From NCBI GenBank assembly GCA_015075645.1, contig JABTUF010000006.1, positions 124,001 to 188,000 on the forward strand: 64,000 bases of DNA, given 5' to 3'. Source of the stretch: Burkholderiales bacterium. Lineage in GTDB: Bacteria; Pseudomonadota; Gammaproteobacteria; Burkholderiales; Casimicrobiaceae. The notes beneath the pieces were generated by a model. It saw nothing but the letters and a program-made list of their open reading frames with translations, was not told the DNA's origin and ran no database searches. Positions 51,887 through 60,382 of this stretch are shown here, one piece after another. How positions within the stretch are numbered: the stretch's first letter is position 1; each line of letters starts with the position of its first letter. The translations under genes and the position numbers were made by a program.

Positions 51887-52160
51887 GTCAGTTGGCAGTT
51901 GACAGTTGACAGTCGACAGTAGCGTCGGCGATTCCGGTGGCGGCGCATTGAGCGCCGATGCAGTGTCCTGGTAGGTCAGGCTTCAGCGCCGATGCAGTGT
52001 CCTGGTAGGTCAGGCTTCAGCCTGACGGGGTTCGCCCCACCGATGAGATAGACGTCCGGCTGAAGCCGGACCTACGACCAACGCGCAACGGCGCTCGATG
52101 CGCCGCCATCGAAGACTCCGGCGCCACTGACAACTGCCAACTGACAACTGTCAACTGAAC
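51887..52160. mobile_element. Composite palindromic element 2
   Basis: Same design as element 1. Left heptamers GTCAGTT, GGCAGTT, GACAGTT, GACAGTC, GACAGTA (51887-51921); left module (CGGTGGCGGCGCATTGAGCG.. at 51935-51960); a GTAG-headed palindrome (52005-52027) and a reverse one (52053-52075); inverted right module (52085-52126); right heptamers ACTGACA, ACTGCCA, ACTGACA, ACTGTCA, ACTGAAC (52126-52160), one base before the livH start codon. A 34-bp tandem duplication (51953-51986, 51987-52020) has copied part of the first palindrome. Non-coding. Confidence 0.7.
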
Positions 52161-52161
52161 C

Positions 52162-53166
52162 GTGGACACCTTCCTGCAGCAGCTCGTGAACGGCCTGACG
52201 CTCGGCAGCGTCTACGCGGTCGTCGCGCTCGGCTACACGATGGTCTACGGGATCATCCAGCTCATCAACTTCGCGCACGGCGAGGTCGTGATGATCGGGG
52301 CGATGACGGCGTATTCGGTGATCGTCGCGCTGACCGGCGCCCAGGTGCCGCTCCCGGCGGTCGCGATCGTGCTGCTGGGCGCGATGGCGGCGATCCCCGT
52401 GTGCATGGCGATCGGCTACACGCTCGAGCGCACCGCCTACCGGCCGCTGCGCAACGCCCCGCGGCTCGCGCCGCTCATCACCGCGATCGGCCTGTCGATC
52501 ATCCTGCAGCACCTCGCGATGCTCGTCTGGAGCCGCAATCCGCTGTCCTATCCGCAGATCATCAAGCAGGTCCCGATCCACCTGACCGCGAACCCCGACG
52601 GCGCGACGATCACCAACGTGCAGGTCGCGATCATCGTGACGTCGATCGCGATGATGGCCGGGCTCCTCGCGCTCGTGTACCGGACGAAGTTCGGCATCGC
52701 GATGCGGGCGGTCGCGCAGAATCCGTCGATCGCCGGGCTGATGGGCATCGACATCAACCGGATCATCGCGCTGACCTTCGTCGTCGGCGCCGGGCTGGGC
52801 GCCGTCGCCGGCGTCATGGTCGGCAGCTACTACGGCATCGCGCACTACCAGATGGGCGCCCTGCTCGGGCTGAAGGCGTTCTCGGCCGCGGTGCTGGGCG
52901 GCATCGGCAACCTCGCCGGCGCGATGCTGGGTGGCGTGCTGCTCGGCGTCATCGAGGCGCTCGGCGCCGGCTACGTCGGAGAACTCACCAACCTGTGCCG
53001 GCTGTCGGGGTGGTTCGACGCGCTCGCCCAGCGCTGCGCGAGCGATCCCAACGTCACGCTGTTCGGCTCGAACTACCAGGACGTGTTCGCGTTCATCGTG
53101 CTGATCCTGGTCCTCGTCTTCCGGCCGTCGGGCCTTCTCGGCGAACGCGTGTCCGACCGGGCCTGA
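52162..53166 (+). CDS. livH: Branched-chain amino acid ABC transporter permease LivH
   Basis: LivH is one of two inner-membrane permeases. The 334-residue protein has about eight transmembrane segments, the N-terminal FLQQLVNGLTLGSVYAVVAL and GYTMVYGIIQLINFAHGE, the coupling region MRAVAQNPSIAGLMGIDI, and FSAAVLGGIGNLAGAMLGG. The GTG at 52162 gives the usual family start, but the preceding bases are a 7-bp repeat array and offer no ribosome-binding site. It leads livHMGF. Confidence 0.94.
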   Translation: MDTFLQQLVNGLTLGSVYAVVALGYTMVYGIIQLINFAHGEVVMIGAMTAYSVIVALTGAQVPLPAVAIVLLGAMAAIPVCMAIGYTLERTAYRPLRNAPRLAPLITAIGLSIILQHLAMLVWSRNPLSYPQIIKQVPIHLTANPDGATITNVQVAIIVTSIAMMAGLLALVYRTKFGIAMRAVAQNPSIAGLMGIDINRIIALTFVVGAGLGAVAGVMVGSYYGIAHYQMGALLGLKAFSAAVLGGIGNLAGAMLGGVLLGVIEALGAGYVGELTNLCRLSGWFDALAQRCASDPNVTLFGSNYQDVFAFIVLILVLVFRPSGLLGERVSDRA

Positions 53167-53209
53167 AACGCCCGGCACCCAGGCCCTTCCGCGAGGCATC
53201 GAAGCGACC

Positions 53210-54292
53210 ATGCACCCGATCGTCGACGTGAAGGGACGCCCGGCCCTCGCGCTCGCGGGACTCGCGATGATCGCGATCGCGCTCGTCGTGCTGCCGTTCG
53301 TGCTGACCGGGATCGGCACGTTCTGGGTGCGGATCACCAATCTCGCGATCCTGTTCTGCCTCCTCGCGCTCGGCCTCAACATCGTCGTCGGTTTCGCGGG
53401 CCTGCTGGACCTGGGCTACATCGCGTTCTACGCGGTCGGCGCCTACGTCTACGCGCTGCTCGCGAGTCCGCACTTCAATGTCCACCTGCCGTTCTGGGTC
53501 ATCCTGCCGATCGGCGCGGCGATCGCCTGCGTGTTCGGCGTCCTGCTCGGGGCGCCGACGCTCAAGCTGCGCGGCGACTACCTCGCGATCGTCACGCTGG
53601 GCTTCGGCGAGATCATCCGGATCTTCCTCAACAACCTCTCGCAGCCGGTCAACATCACCAACGGGCCTCAGGGCATCTACCGGATCGACCCGGTGCGCAT
53701 CGCCGGCATCGACTTCTCGCGCACCTCGCAGATCGCCGGGATGACCTTCACCGGCCCGATGAAGTACTACTACCTGCTCCTGGCCGTGCTCGTCGCGGTG
53801 ATCGCGATCAACCTGCGCCTGCAGGATTCGCGCATCGGCCGGGCGTGGGAGGCGATCCGCGAGGACGAGGTCGCGGCCCGCGCGATGGGCATCAACACGC
53901 GGAACATGAAGCTCCTCGCGTTCGCGATGGGCGCGTCGTTCGGCGGCGTCTCGGGCGGCATCTTCAGCGCGATGCAAGGCTTCATCAGCCCCGAGAGCTT
54001 CATCCTGGTCGAGAGCATCATGGTGCTCGCCATGGTCGTGCTGGGCGGCATGGGCAACGTGTGGGGCGTCGTGATCGGCGCGGTGCTGCTGTCGTTCGTG
54101 CCGGAACTGTTGCGCGAATGGGTGGGGCCGGTGCAGCAGGCGCTGTTCGGGCGCACGCTGATCGACCCCGAGGTCATCCGCATGCTGCTGTTCGGCCTCG
54201 CGCTCGTGCTGATGATGCTGTTCCGGCCCGCGGGCATCCTGCCCTCCGCGCTGCGCAAGCGCGAACTCGAGACGCGCCGCGCCGCCGGCTGA
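53210..54292 (+). CDS. livM: Branched-chain amino acid ABC transporter permease LivM
   Basis: LivM pairs with LivH in the membrane. The 360-residue polytopic protein shows LGLNIVVGFAGLLDLGYIAFYAVGAY in segments, PTLKLRGDYLAIVTLGFGEI, WEAIREDEVAARAMGINTRNMKLLAFAMGA and MVVLGGMGNVWGVVIGA. Length is within the normal range. It starts 43 nt after livH and ends 4 nt before livG. Confidence 0.95.
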   Translation: MHPIVDVKGRPALALAGLAMIAIALVVLPFVLTGIGTFWVRITNLAILFCLLALGLNIVVGFAGLLDLGYIAFYAVGAYVYALLASPHFNVHLPFWVILPIGAAIACVFGVLLGAPTLKLRGDYLAIVTLGFGEIIRIFLNNLSQPVNITNGPQGIYRIDPVRIAGIDFSRTSQIAGMTFTGPMKYYYLLLAVLVAVIAINLRLQDSRIGRAWEAIREDEVAARAMGINTRNMKLLAFAMGASFGGVSGGIFSAMQGFISPESFILVESIMVLAMVVLGGMGNVWGVVIGAVLLSFVPELLREWVGPVQQALFGRTLIDPEVIRMLLFGLALVLMMLFRPAGILPSALRKRELETRRAAG

Positions 54293-54296
54293 CGCG

Positions 54297-55094
<798 letters not shown>

Positions 55095-55097
55095 CCG

Positions 55098-55829
55098 ATG
55101 ACGAGCACCGCGCCCCCGCTCCTCGCGCTCGAAGGCCTCAAGGTCGCCTACGGCGGCATCCAGGCGGTGAAGGGCATCGACCTCGTCGTCGGCAAGGGCG
55201 AACTCGTCTGCCTGATCGGCGCGAACGGCGCCGGCAAGACCACGACGCTGAAGGGCGTCACCGGCCTGCAGCCGGTCAGCGGCGGCAGCGTGCGCTACGA
55301 CGGCGAGGACGTGACCGGCAGGCCGGCGTTCGAACTCGTCCGCCGCGGGCTCGCGATGGTGCCGGAGGGCCGCGGCGTGTTCGGCGCGCTCACGATCGAG
55401 GAGAACCTCGCGATGGGCGCCTACATCCGCAACGACAAGGCCGGCATCGCGAGCGACATCGAGCGCGCGTTCACGCTGTTCCCGCGCCTCAAGGAGCGGC
55501 GCCGGCAGACCGCGGGCACGCTGTCGGGCGGCGAGCAGCAGATGCTCGCGATGGCGCGGGCGATGATGTCGCGTCCGCGCCTGCTCCTGCTCGACGAACC
55601 GTCGATGGGCCTCGCGCCGCTCATGGTGCAGCGGGTGTTCGAGACCGTCATGACGGTGAGCCGCGAGGGCGTGACCATCCTGCTGATCGAGCAGAACGCG
55701 AAGCTCGCGCTCGAGGTGAGCCACCGCGGCTACGTGATGGAATCCGGCGAGATCACGCTCGCCGGCGAGGCGAAGGCCTTGCTGCACGACCCCAAGGTGC
55801 GCGCCGCCTACCTCGGCGTCGGCGCGTGA
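55098..55829 (+). CDS. livF: Branched-chain amino acid ABC transporter ATPase LivF
   Basis: The 243-residue second ATPase has Walker A GANGAGKTT, VPEGRGVFGALTIEENLAMG, the signature LSGGEQQMLAMARAMM, Walker B LLLLDEPSMGLAP and LLIEQN with Gln at the switch position, as is usual in LivF. It starts 3 nt after livG and ends the liv operon. Confidence 0.95.
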   Translation: MTSTAPPLLALEGLKVAYGGIQAVKGIDLVVGKGELVCLIGANGAGKTTTLKGVTGLQPVSGGSVRYDGEDVTGRPAFELVRRGLAMVPEGRGVFGALTIEENLAMGAYIRNDKAGIASDIERAFTLFPRLKERRRQTAGTLSGGEQQMLAMARAMMSRPRLLLLDEPSMGLAPLMVQRVFETVMTVSREGVTILLIEQNAKLALEVSHRGYVMESGEITLAGEAKALLHDPKVRAAYLGVGA

Positions 55830-55893
55830 CGCGGCCTTGTCGCCCCTGGCGCGCGCCGGTGTCGCGCGCGTCCCGCGCCCCGGAGTTCGTCGG

Positions 55894-56604
55894 TTGAGCG
55901 CGCAGACGACCATCGTCACGGTCCCGGCTTCGCGTGCGCTCGCCTGGTACGGCGACGCGATGCGCCTGTGGAAGCGCGGTCCGGTCGTGATGTCGGCGCT
56001 CGGCGCGATCACGATCCTGTCGCAGTTCGTCTTCGAGCTGTGGCCGGAGGCGGGCTCGCTCCTCGCGAAGCTCGCGGTGCCGCTCATCGCCTGCGGCATG
56101 CTCTACGCGGCCCAGGCGACCGAGCGCGGCGAACGGGCGCGCCTCGCGCACGCGCTCTACGCGTTTCGCGCCGGTGCGGGCGCGATCGGCGCGATCATCG
56201 TGTCGTCGGCCATCACGTTCCTGGCCGAATGGGCGGCCGCCGACAGCCTCGCGGGCGTCGACCTGATGCGTCCGGGCTCGCCCGCGCCCGACCTGGACCT
56301 CGCGACCGTGCTCGCGATCTACGCCGTCGGCATCCTCGCGTCGCTGCCGATGTCGCTGGTACCGCTCGCCGCGCTCTTCGGCGGCGAGGGCTTCGCCCGC
56401 TCGTTCGCCACGTCGCTGCGGGCGTTCGCGCGCAACCCCGGCGCGTTCCTCGTCTACGGCGTCGTCGCGCTCGCGCTCCTCGCGATCGGCCTCGCCACGA
56501 TGGGCATCGGGCTCGTCATCGCGCTGCCGCTCATCGCCTGCGCGACCTTCGCGGCGTGGCGGGAGGTGTGTCCGGGCGAAGCTACGCCGTCGGCGCCTGC
56601 CTGA
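55894..56604 (+). CDS. Polytopic membrane protein, BPSS1780-like family
   Basis: The 236-residue protein starts VPASRALAWYGDAMRLWKRGP and contains about six hydrophobic segments (for example MSALGAITILSQFVFEL; LYGVVALALLAIGLATMGIG by parts). This N-terminal pattern is typical of the betaproteobacterial BPSS1780 family of unknown function. I chose TTG at 55894 because GGAG lies 8 nt before it; a GTG at 55837 is in frame but adds unlike sequence. Its function is unknown. Confidence 0.72.
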   Translation: MSAQTTIVTVPASRALAWYGDAMRLWKRGPVVMSALGAITILSQFVFELWPEAGSLLAKLAVPLIACGMLYAAQATERGERARLAHALYAFRAGAGAIGAIIVSSAITFLAEWAAADSLAGVDLMRPGSPAPDLDLATVLAIYAVGILASLPMSLVPLAALFGGEGFARSFATSLRAFARNPGAFLVYGVVALALLAIGLATMGIGLVIALPLIACATFAAWREVCPGEATPSAPA

Positions 56605-56860
56605 ACCCCGCGAGGCCGGGGTCGGCCTCGACTTCCCCCACCTCGACCCGCGCGACGCGCGCGGTCGGCGGCCCGCGCCGCGCCCAGTCGATCGCGCGCA
56701 GGACGGCGTCCTCCGGCCCCTGCAGCCACGCCTCGACGGTGCCGTCGCGCCGGTTGCGTACCCAGCCGTCGACTCGGAGTCCGCGCGCGGCCTCGACGGT
56801 CGCGAAGCGGAATCCGACGCCCTGCACGCGCCCGTGGACGACGATGCGGCGCGCGATCAC
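56582..56860 (-). CDS. acyP: Acylphosphatase
   Basis: Acylphosphatase hydrolyses carboxyl-phosphate bonds such as acetyl phosphate. The 92-residue protein has the phosphate loop GRVQGVGFR with catalytic Arg 18 and the catalytic Asn 36 in GWVRNRRDGTVEA. Its GTG start overlaps the Nudix gene's stop (GTGA). The 3' end overlaps the convergent membrane-protein gene by 23 bp. Confidence 0.92.
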   Translation of the reverse strand: MIARRIVVHGRVQGVGFRFATVEAARGLRVDGWVRNRRDGTVEAWLQGPEDAVLRAIDWARRGPPTARVARVEVGEVEADPGLAGFRQAPTA

Positions 56861-57423
56861 CCGAGTTCGCCGCGCCGCGCGAGGAAGAACAGCGCGGCGA
56901 GCGTCTTTCCGTCGGTGATCGCGCCACGCTCCGCCAGCTCCAGCAACTCGCCGCCGGTCATCGTGACGATGTCGAGGTGCTCGTCCTCGTCGAGCCGGCG
57001 GCCGACGTGCGTGAGCGCGTCGGCGAACCACAGCTCGATCGCCTCGTCGGTGTAGCCGACGCCGGGGTGGATGACGCCGAGGCGGCTCCAGTGCGCCGCT
57101 CGGTAACCGGCCTCCTCCTCGAGTTCGCGCTTGCCGGTGTCGAGCGCCGCCTCGCCCCGATCGCGCTTGCCCGCCGGGAACTCGACGATCACCTGCCCGA
57201 CCGGATAGCGGAACTGGCGCTCGACGATCCAGCGCCGGTCGGGAAGCCTCGGCGCCACGAGCACGGCGCCCGGGTGCACGATGTACTCGCGGGTCGCGAG
57301 ATGGCCGTTGGGCAGGCGCACGGTGTCCTTGCGCACGTGCAGGAGCGCGCCGTCGAACACCCGCGTCGAGTCGACGCCGACTTCGATGAGGTGCGCGTCC
57401 CGCGCGGATGGGTCTTCGCTCAT
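56857..57423 (-). CDS. Nudix hydrolase, probably ADP-ribose pyrophosphatase
   Basis: The 188-residue protein contains the Nudix box GEAALDTGKRELEEEAGY with the REx2-3EE core, preceded by VEFPAGKRD and followed by HPGVGYTDEAIELWFADAL, as in ADP-ribose/ADP-sugar pyrophosphatases of the NudF type. The ATG at 57423 gives a normal N-terminus; an upstream frame to 57591 overlaps hemF. Substrate is inferred from family. Confidence 0.9.
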   Translation of the reverse strand: MSEDPSARDAHLIEVGVDSTRVFDGALLHVRKDTVRLPNGHLATREYIVHPGAVLVAPRLPDRRWIVERQFRYPVGQVIVEFPAGKRDRGEAALDTGKRELEEEAGYRAAHWSRLGVIHPGVGYTDEAIELWFADALTHVGRRLDEDEHLDIVTMTGGELLELAERGAITDGKTLAALFFLARRGELG

Positions 57424-57481
57424 GTCGCTTCGGTCTCCGTCCCGGCGCATCCTCGCGCTGCGTGGTTCCGTCTCGCGCGGG

Positions 57482-58405
57482 TCACTGGCCCGCGTTCTCC
57501 GCGGCCCAGTCGCGCGGCACCAGGTAGCGCTCGTGGAGTCGCGCCTCCGGCGTGCCGGGCTCGGGATGCCAGTCGTAGCGCCAGCTCGCACTCGGCGGCA
57601 TCGACATCAGGATCGCCTCGGTGCGCCCGTTGCTCTGCAGGCCGAACGCGGTGCCGCGGTCCCACACCAGGTTGAACTCGACGTAGCGGCCGCGCCGGTA
57701 GGACTGGAACTCGCGTTCGCGCTCGCCGTAGGGCTGGTCCTTCCGGCGTTCGAGGATCGGCGCGTAGGCGCCTGAGAACGCGTCGCCGACCGCGCGCAGG
57801 ATCGCGAATGCGCGGTCGAACCCGCCGTCGGCGAGGTCGTCGAAGAAGATGCCGCCGACGCCGCGCGGCTCGCGCCGGTGCTTCAGGTAGAAATAGTCGT
57901 CGCAGGCGCGCTTCCAGCGCGGGTGCAGATCCGCGCCGAACGGCGCGAGCGCGTCGCGGCAGGCGCGGTGGAACGCGATCGCGTCCTCGTCGAAGCCGTA
58001 GATCGGCGTCAGGTCCATGCCGCCGCCGAACCACCACACGGGTTCGGCGCCCTCGCGCGTGGCGACGAACATCCGCACGTTCATGTGCACGGTCGGCGCG
58101 TAGGGATTGCGCGGGTGCACGACGAGCGACACGCCCATCGCCTCCCACGCGCGCCCGGCGAGTTCGGGCCGGCCCGCGCTCGCGGAGGCCGGCAGCGCGG
58201 CGCCGCGCACGTCGGAGAAATTGACGCCGCCGCGCTCGATCACGCGAGCGTCCTCGATCAGCCGCGAAATCCCCCCGCCGCCTTCCGGCCGTTCCCACGC
58301 GTCGCGCAGGAAGGTGCCGCCGTCGACGGCTTCCAGTCGCGCGACGATGCGCTCCTGCAGGCCGGTGAGGTACGAGCGGACAGCACCGACATTCAAAGGT
58401 GTCAT
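57482..58405 (-). CDS. hemF: Oxygen-dependent coproporphyrinogen III oxidase
   Basis: HemF converts coproporphyrinogen III to protoporphyrinogen IX with oxygen, so the organism makes haem aerobically. The 307-residue protein shows [20 protein letters not shown] in parts, [45 protein letters not shown] and [19 protein letters not shown], all diagnostic. The ATG at 58405 directly adjoins an 82-bp inverted repeat, and no ribosome-binding site is visible. Confidence 0.95.
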   Translation of the reverse strand: MTPLNVGAVRSYLTGLQERIVARLEAVDGGTFLRDAWERPEGGGGISRLIEDARVIERGGVNFSDVRGAALPASASAGRPELAGRAWEAMGVSLVVHPRNPYAPTVHMNVRMFVATREGAEPVWWFGGGMDLTPIYGFDEDAIAFHRACRDALAPFGADLHPRWKRACDDYFYLKHRREPRGVGGIFFDDLADGGFDRAFAILRAVGDAFSGAYAPILERRKDQPYGEREREFQSYRRGRYVEFNLVWDRGTAFGLQSNGRTEAILMSMPPSASWRYDWHPEPGTPEARLHERYLVPRDWAAENAGQ

Positions 58406-58487
58406 CAAAGGGGTCAGACTCGATTGTTTGGCTTCCTGGAGTTCATGGGCAAGAAGCGCTCCCGATCAATCGAGTCTGACCCCTTTG
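58406..58487. repeat. 82-bp perfect inverted repeat (MITE-like) at hemF start
   Basis: Arms 58406-58426 and 58467-58487 (beginning CAAAGGGGTCAGACTCGATT) are 21-bp perfect inverted copies around a 40-nt centre. The unit fills the purD-hemF gap almost fully, beginning at the base next to the hemF ATG and ending 10 bp from the purD stop. It has no similarity to the REP-like elements. It may be a miniature mobile element or the terminal remnant of one. Confidence 0.85.
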
Positions 58488-58497
58488 GTGTCGGAGC

Positions 58498-59778
58498 CTA
58501 CCGCCGCGCGAGCGCACGATGGCCGATGTCGGTGCGGAACTGCATGCCGTCGAAGCGAATGCCGGCGATCGCCGCGTAGGCCGCACGCTGCGCGAGGCGC
58601 ACCGAATCGCCGAGCGCGGTCACGCACAGCACGCGTCCGCCGCTCGTGACGACGCGATCGCCGTCGAGCGCGGTGCCGGCGTGGAACACCTTGACGTCCG
58701 GATGTTCGGCGTTCGGGCGGTCGAGGCCCTCGATCGCGTCGCCGCGCCGCGGCGCATCGGGGTAGCCGGCCGCGGCGAGCACGACGCCGAGCGCCGCGCG
58801 GCGGTCCCACGTCGCCTCGGCGCGGTCGAGCGTGCCGCGCGCGGCGTGCTCGGCGAGGTCGATCAGGTCGGACGCGAGGCGCACCATGATCGGCTGCGTC
58901 TCGGGGTCGCCCAGCCGGCAGTTGTATTCGAGCACGCGCGGCGTGCCTTCTGCGTCGACCATCACGCCGGCGTAGAGGAATCCGGTGTACGGAATGCCGT
59001 CGGCGGCCATGCCCTCGACCGTCGGCACGATGATCTCGCGCATGATGCGCTTGTGGAGTTCGGGAGTGACGACCGGCGCGGGCGAGTACGCGCCCATGCC
59101 GCCGGTGTTCGGCCCGGTGTCGCCGTCGCGAAGGCGCTTGTGGTCCTGCGAGGACGCGAGCGGCAGCACGGTGCGGCCGTCGGCGAGCACGATGAAGCTC
59201 GCCTCCTCGCCGTCGAGGAAATCCTCGACGACGACGCGCGCGCCCGCCTCGCCCATCGTGTGCCCGACGAGCATCGCGTCGATCGCCGCCTGGGCTTCCG
59301 CGACCGTGGCCGCGACGACGACGCCCTTGCCCGCGGCGAGCCCGTCGGCCTTCACGACGATCGGCGCGCCGCGGTCCGCGACGTACGCCTTCGCCGCGGC
59401 GGCGTCGGTGAAGGTCCGCGACGCGGCGGTCGGGATCTCGTGCCGCGCCATGAACGCCTTGGCGAAGTCCTTCGACGACTCGAGCTGCGCCGCCGCGCGG
59501 GTCGCGCCGACGATCGCAAGACCGGCGGCGCGGAACGCGTCGACGACGCCCGCGGCGAGCGGCGCCTCGGGACCGACGATCGTCATCGCGACGCGCTCGC
59601 GCTTCGCGAACGCGACGAGGTCGTCGATCGCGGTGATCGCGACGTTGACGACACCGGGCTCGCGCGCGGTGCCGGCGTTGCCCGGCGCGACGTAGACCTT
59701 CGCGGCGCGCGGCGACTGCGCGGCCTTCCACGCCAGCGCGTGCTCGCGCCCGCCGCCGCCGATGACGAGCACGTTCAT
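58498..59778 (-). CDS. purD: Phosphoribosylamine-glycine ligase
   Basis: PurD (GAR synthetase) joins glycine to phosphoribosylamine in purine synthesis. The 426-residue ATP-grasp protein shows MNVLVIGGGGREHALAWK, VYVAPGNAGTA, VGPEAPLAAGVVD, VVKADGLAAGKGV, NTGGMGAYSPAP and the signature YNCRLGDPETQ. Length is normal. It is transcribed downstream of pagP and purH. Confidence 0.97.
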   Translation of the reverse strand: MNVLVIGGGGREHALAWKAAQSPRAAKVYVAPGNAGTAREPGVVNVAITAIDDLVAFAKRERVAMTIVGPEAPLAAGVVDAFRAAGLAIVGATRAAAQLESSKDFAKAFMARHEIPTAASRTFTDAAAAKAYVADRGAPIVVKADGLAAGKGVVVAATVAEAQAAIDAMLVGHTMGEAGARVVVEDFLDGEEASFIVLADGRTVLPLASSQDHKRLRDGDTGPNTGGMGAYSPAPVVTPELHKRIMREIIVPTVEGMAADGIPYTGFLYAGVMVDAEGTPRVLEYNCRLGDPETQPIMVRLASDLIDLAEHAARGTLDRAEATWDRRAALGVVLAAAGYPDAPRRGDAIEGLDRPNAEHPDVKVFHAGTALDGDRVVTSGGRVLCVTALGDSVRLAQRAAYAAIAGIRFDGMQFRTDIGHRALARR

Positions 59779-59788
59779 CGGGCGCGGA

Positions 59789-60373
59789 TCACTTGAAGTT
59801 GTAGCGGCCCATCACGTAGAGCACGCTGCCGTTGTTGACCCCCCCGTTCACCGTCGGAATGAAGGTCATCGTGACCACGGCGCGATCGTAGCGGACCGAG
59901 GCGAGCGGCAGCGCGGCCGGGAACGGGATCCCGTTCCAGATGTCGGGCCGCTGGACGATCATCAGCGTGTAGCCGAGCCCCCCCTGCAACCCGCCTTCGG
60001 TCCCCCAGTAGCGGGTCCACGCGTAGCCCACCTGGATCTGCGCGTTGCGGTGCGAGTCCTGGAACGCGAGCCCGTAGACCATGTGCTCGTCGCCCTTCTC
60101 GTCGTAGACCACGCGGCCGTAGCCGCCGCCCCACGAATCGGACTCGAGTTCGTCGCGCTTCTCCTTCGTGTAGGTCCACGGCGTGTGCCACGAGTAGCCC
60201 GACAGCAGCAGCGAGTGCCCGCCGCGCTTCCAGGTGTCGGTGAGGCGGCTGCAGAAGCGCTCGTACCAGGCGAGCGTCTCCGAGGTGGGATCGCCGTGGC
60301 AATCGACGGCGGCGGCGAGCGGCGAGACGACGAGCGCGGCGAGCGCGACGACGAGCTTGAACCCGGTTCGCAT
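59789..60373 (-). CDS. pagP: Lipid A palmitoyltransferase PagP
   Basis: PagP moves a palmitate from phospholipid to lipid A in the outer membrane, altering permeability and immune recognition. The 194-residue protein has a signal peptide (cleavage near AAAV 20-22), an amphipathic helix, then barrel strands: [15 protein letters not shown] with H63, [20 protein letters not shown] with D106 and S107 (the catalytic trio), [16 protein letters not shown] and a C-terminal [14 protein letters not shown] ending in an aromatic. It lies 9 nt after purH and 10 nt before purD, so it is embedded in a purine operon. Confidence 0.93.
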   Translation of the reverse strand: MRTGFKLVVALAALVVSPLAAAVDCHGDPTSETLAWYERFCSRLTDTWKRGGHSLLLSGYSWHTPWTYTKEKRDELESDSWGGGYGRVVYDEKGDEHMVYGLAFQDSHRNAQIQVGYAWTRYWGTEGGLQGGLGYTLMIVQRPDIWNGIPFPAALPLASVRYDRAVVTMTFIPTVNGGVNNGSVLYVMGRYNFK

Positions 60374-60382
60374 GGCGGGGGC

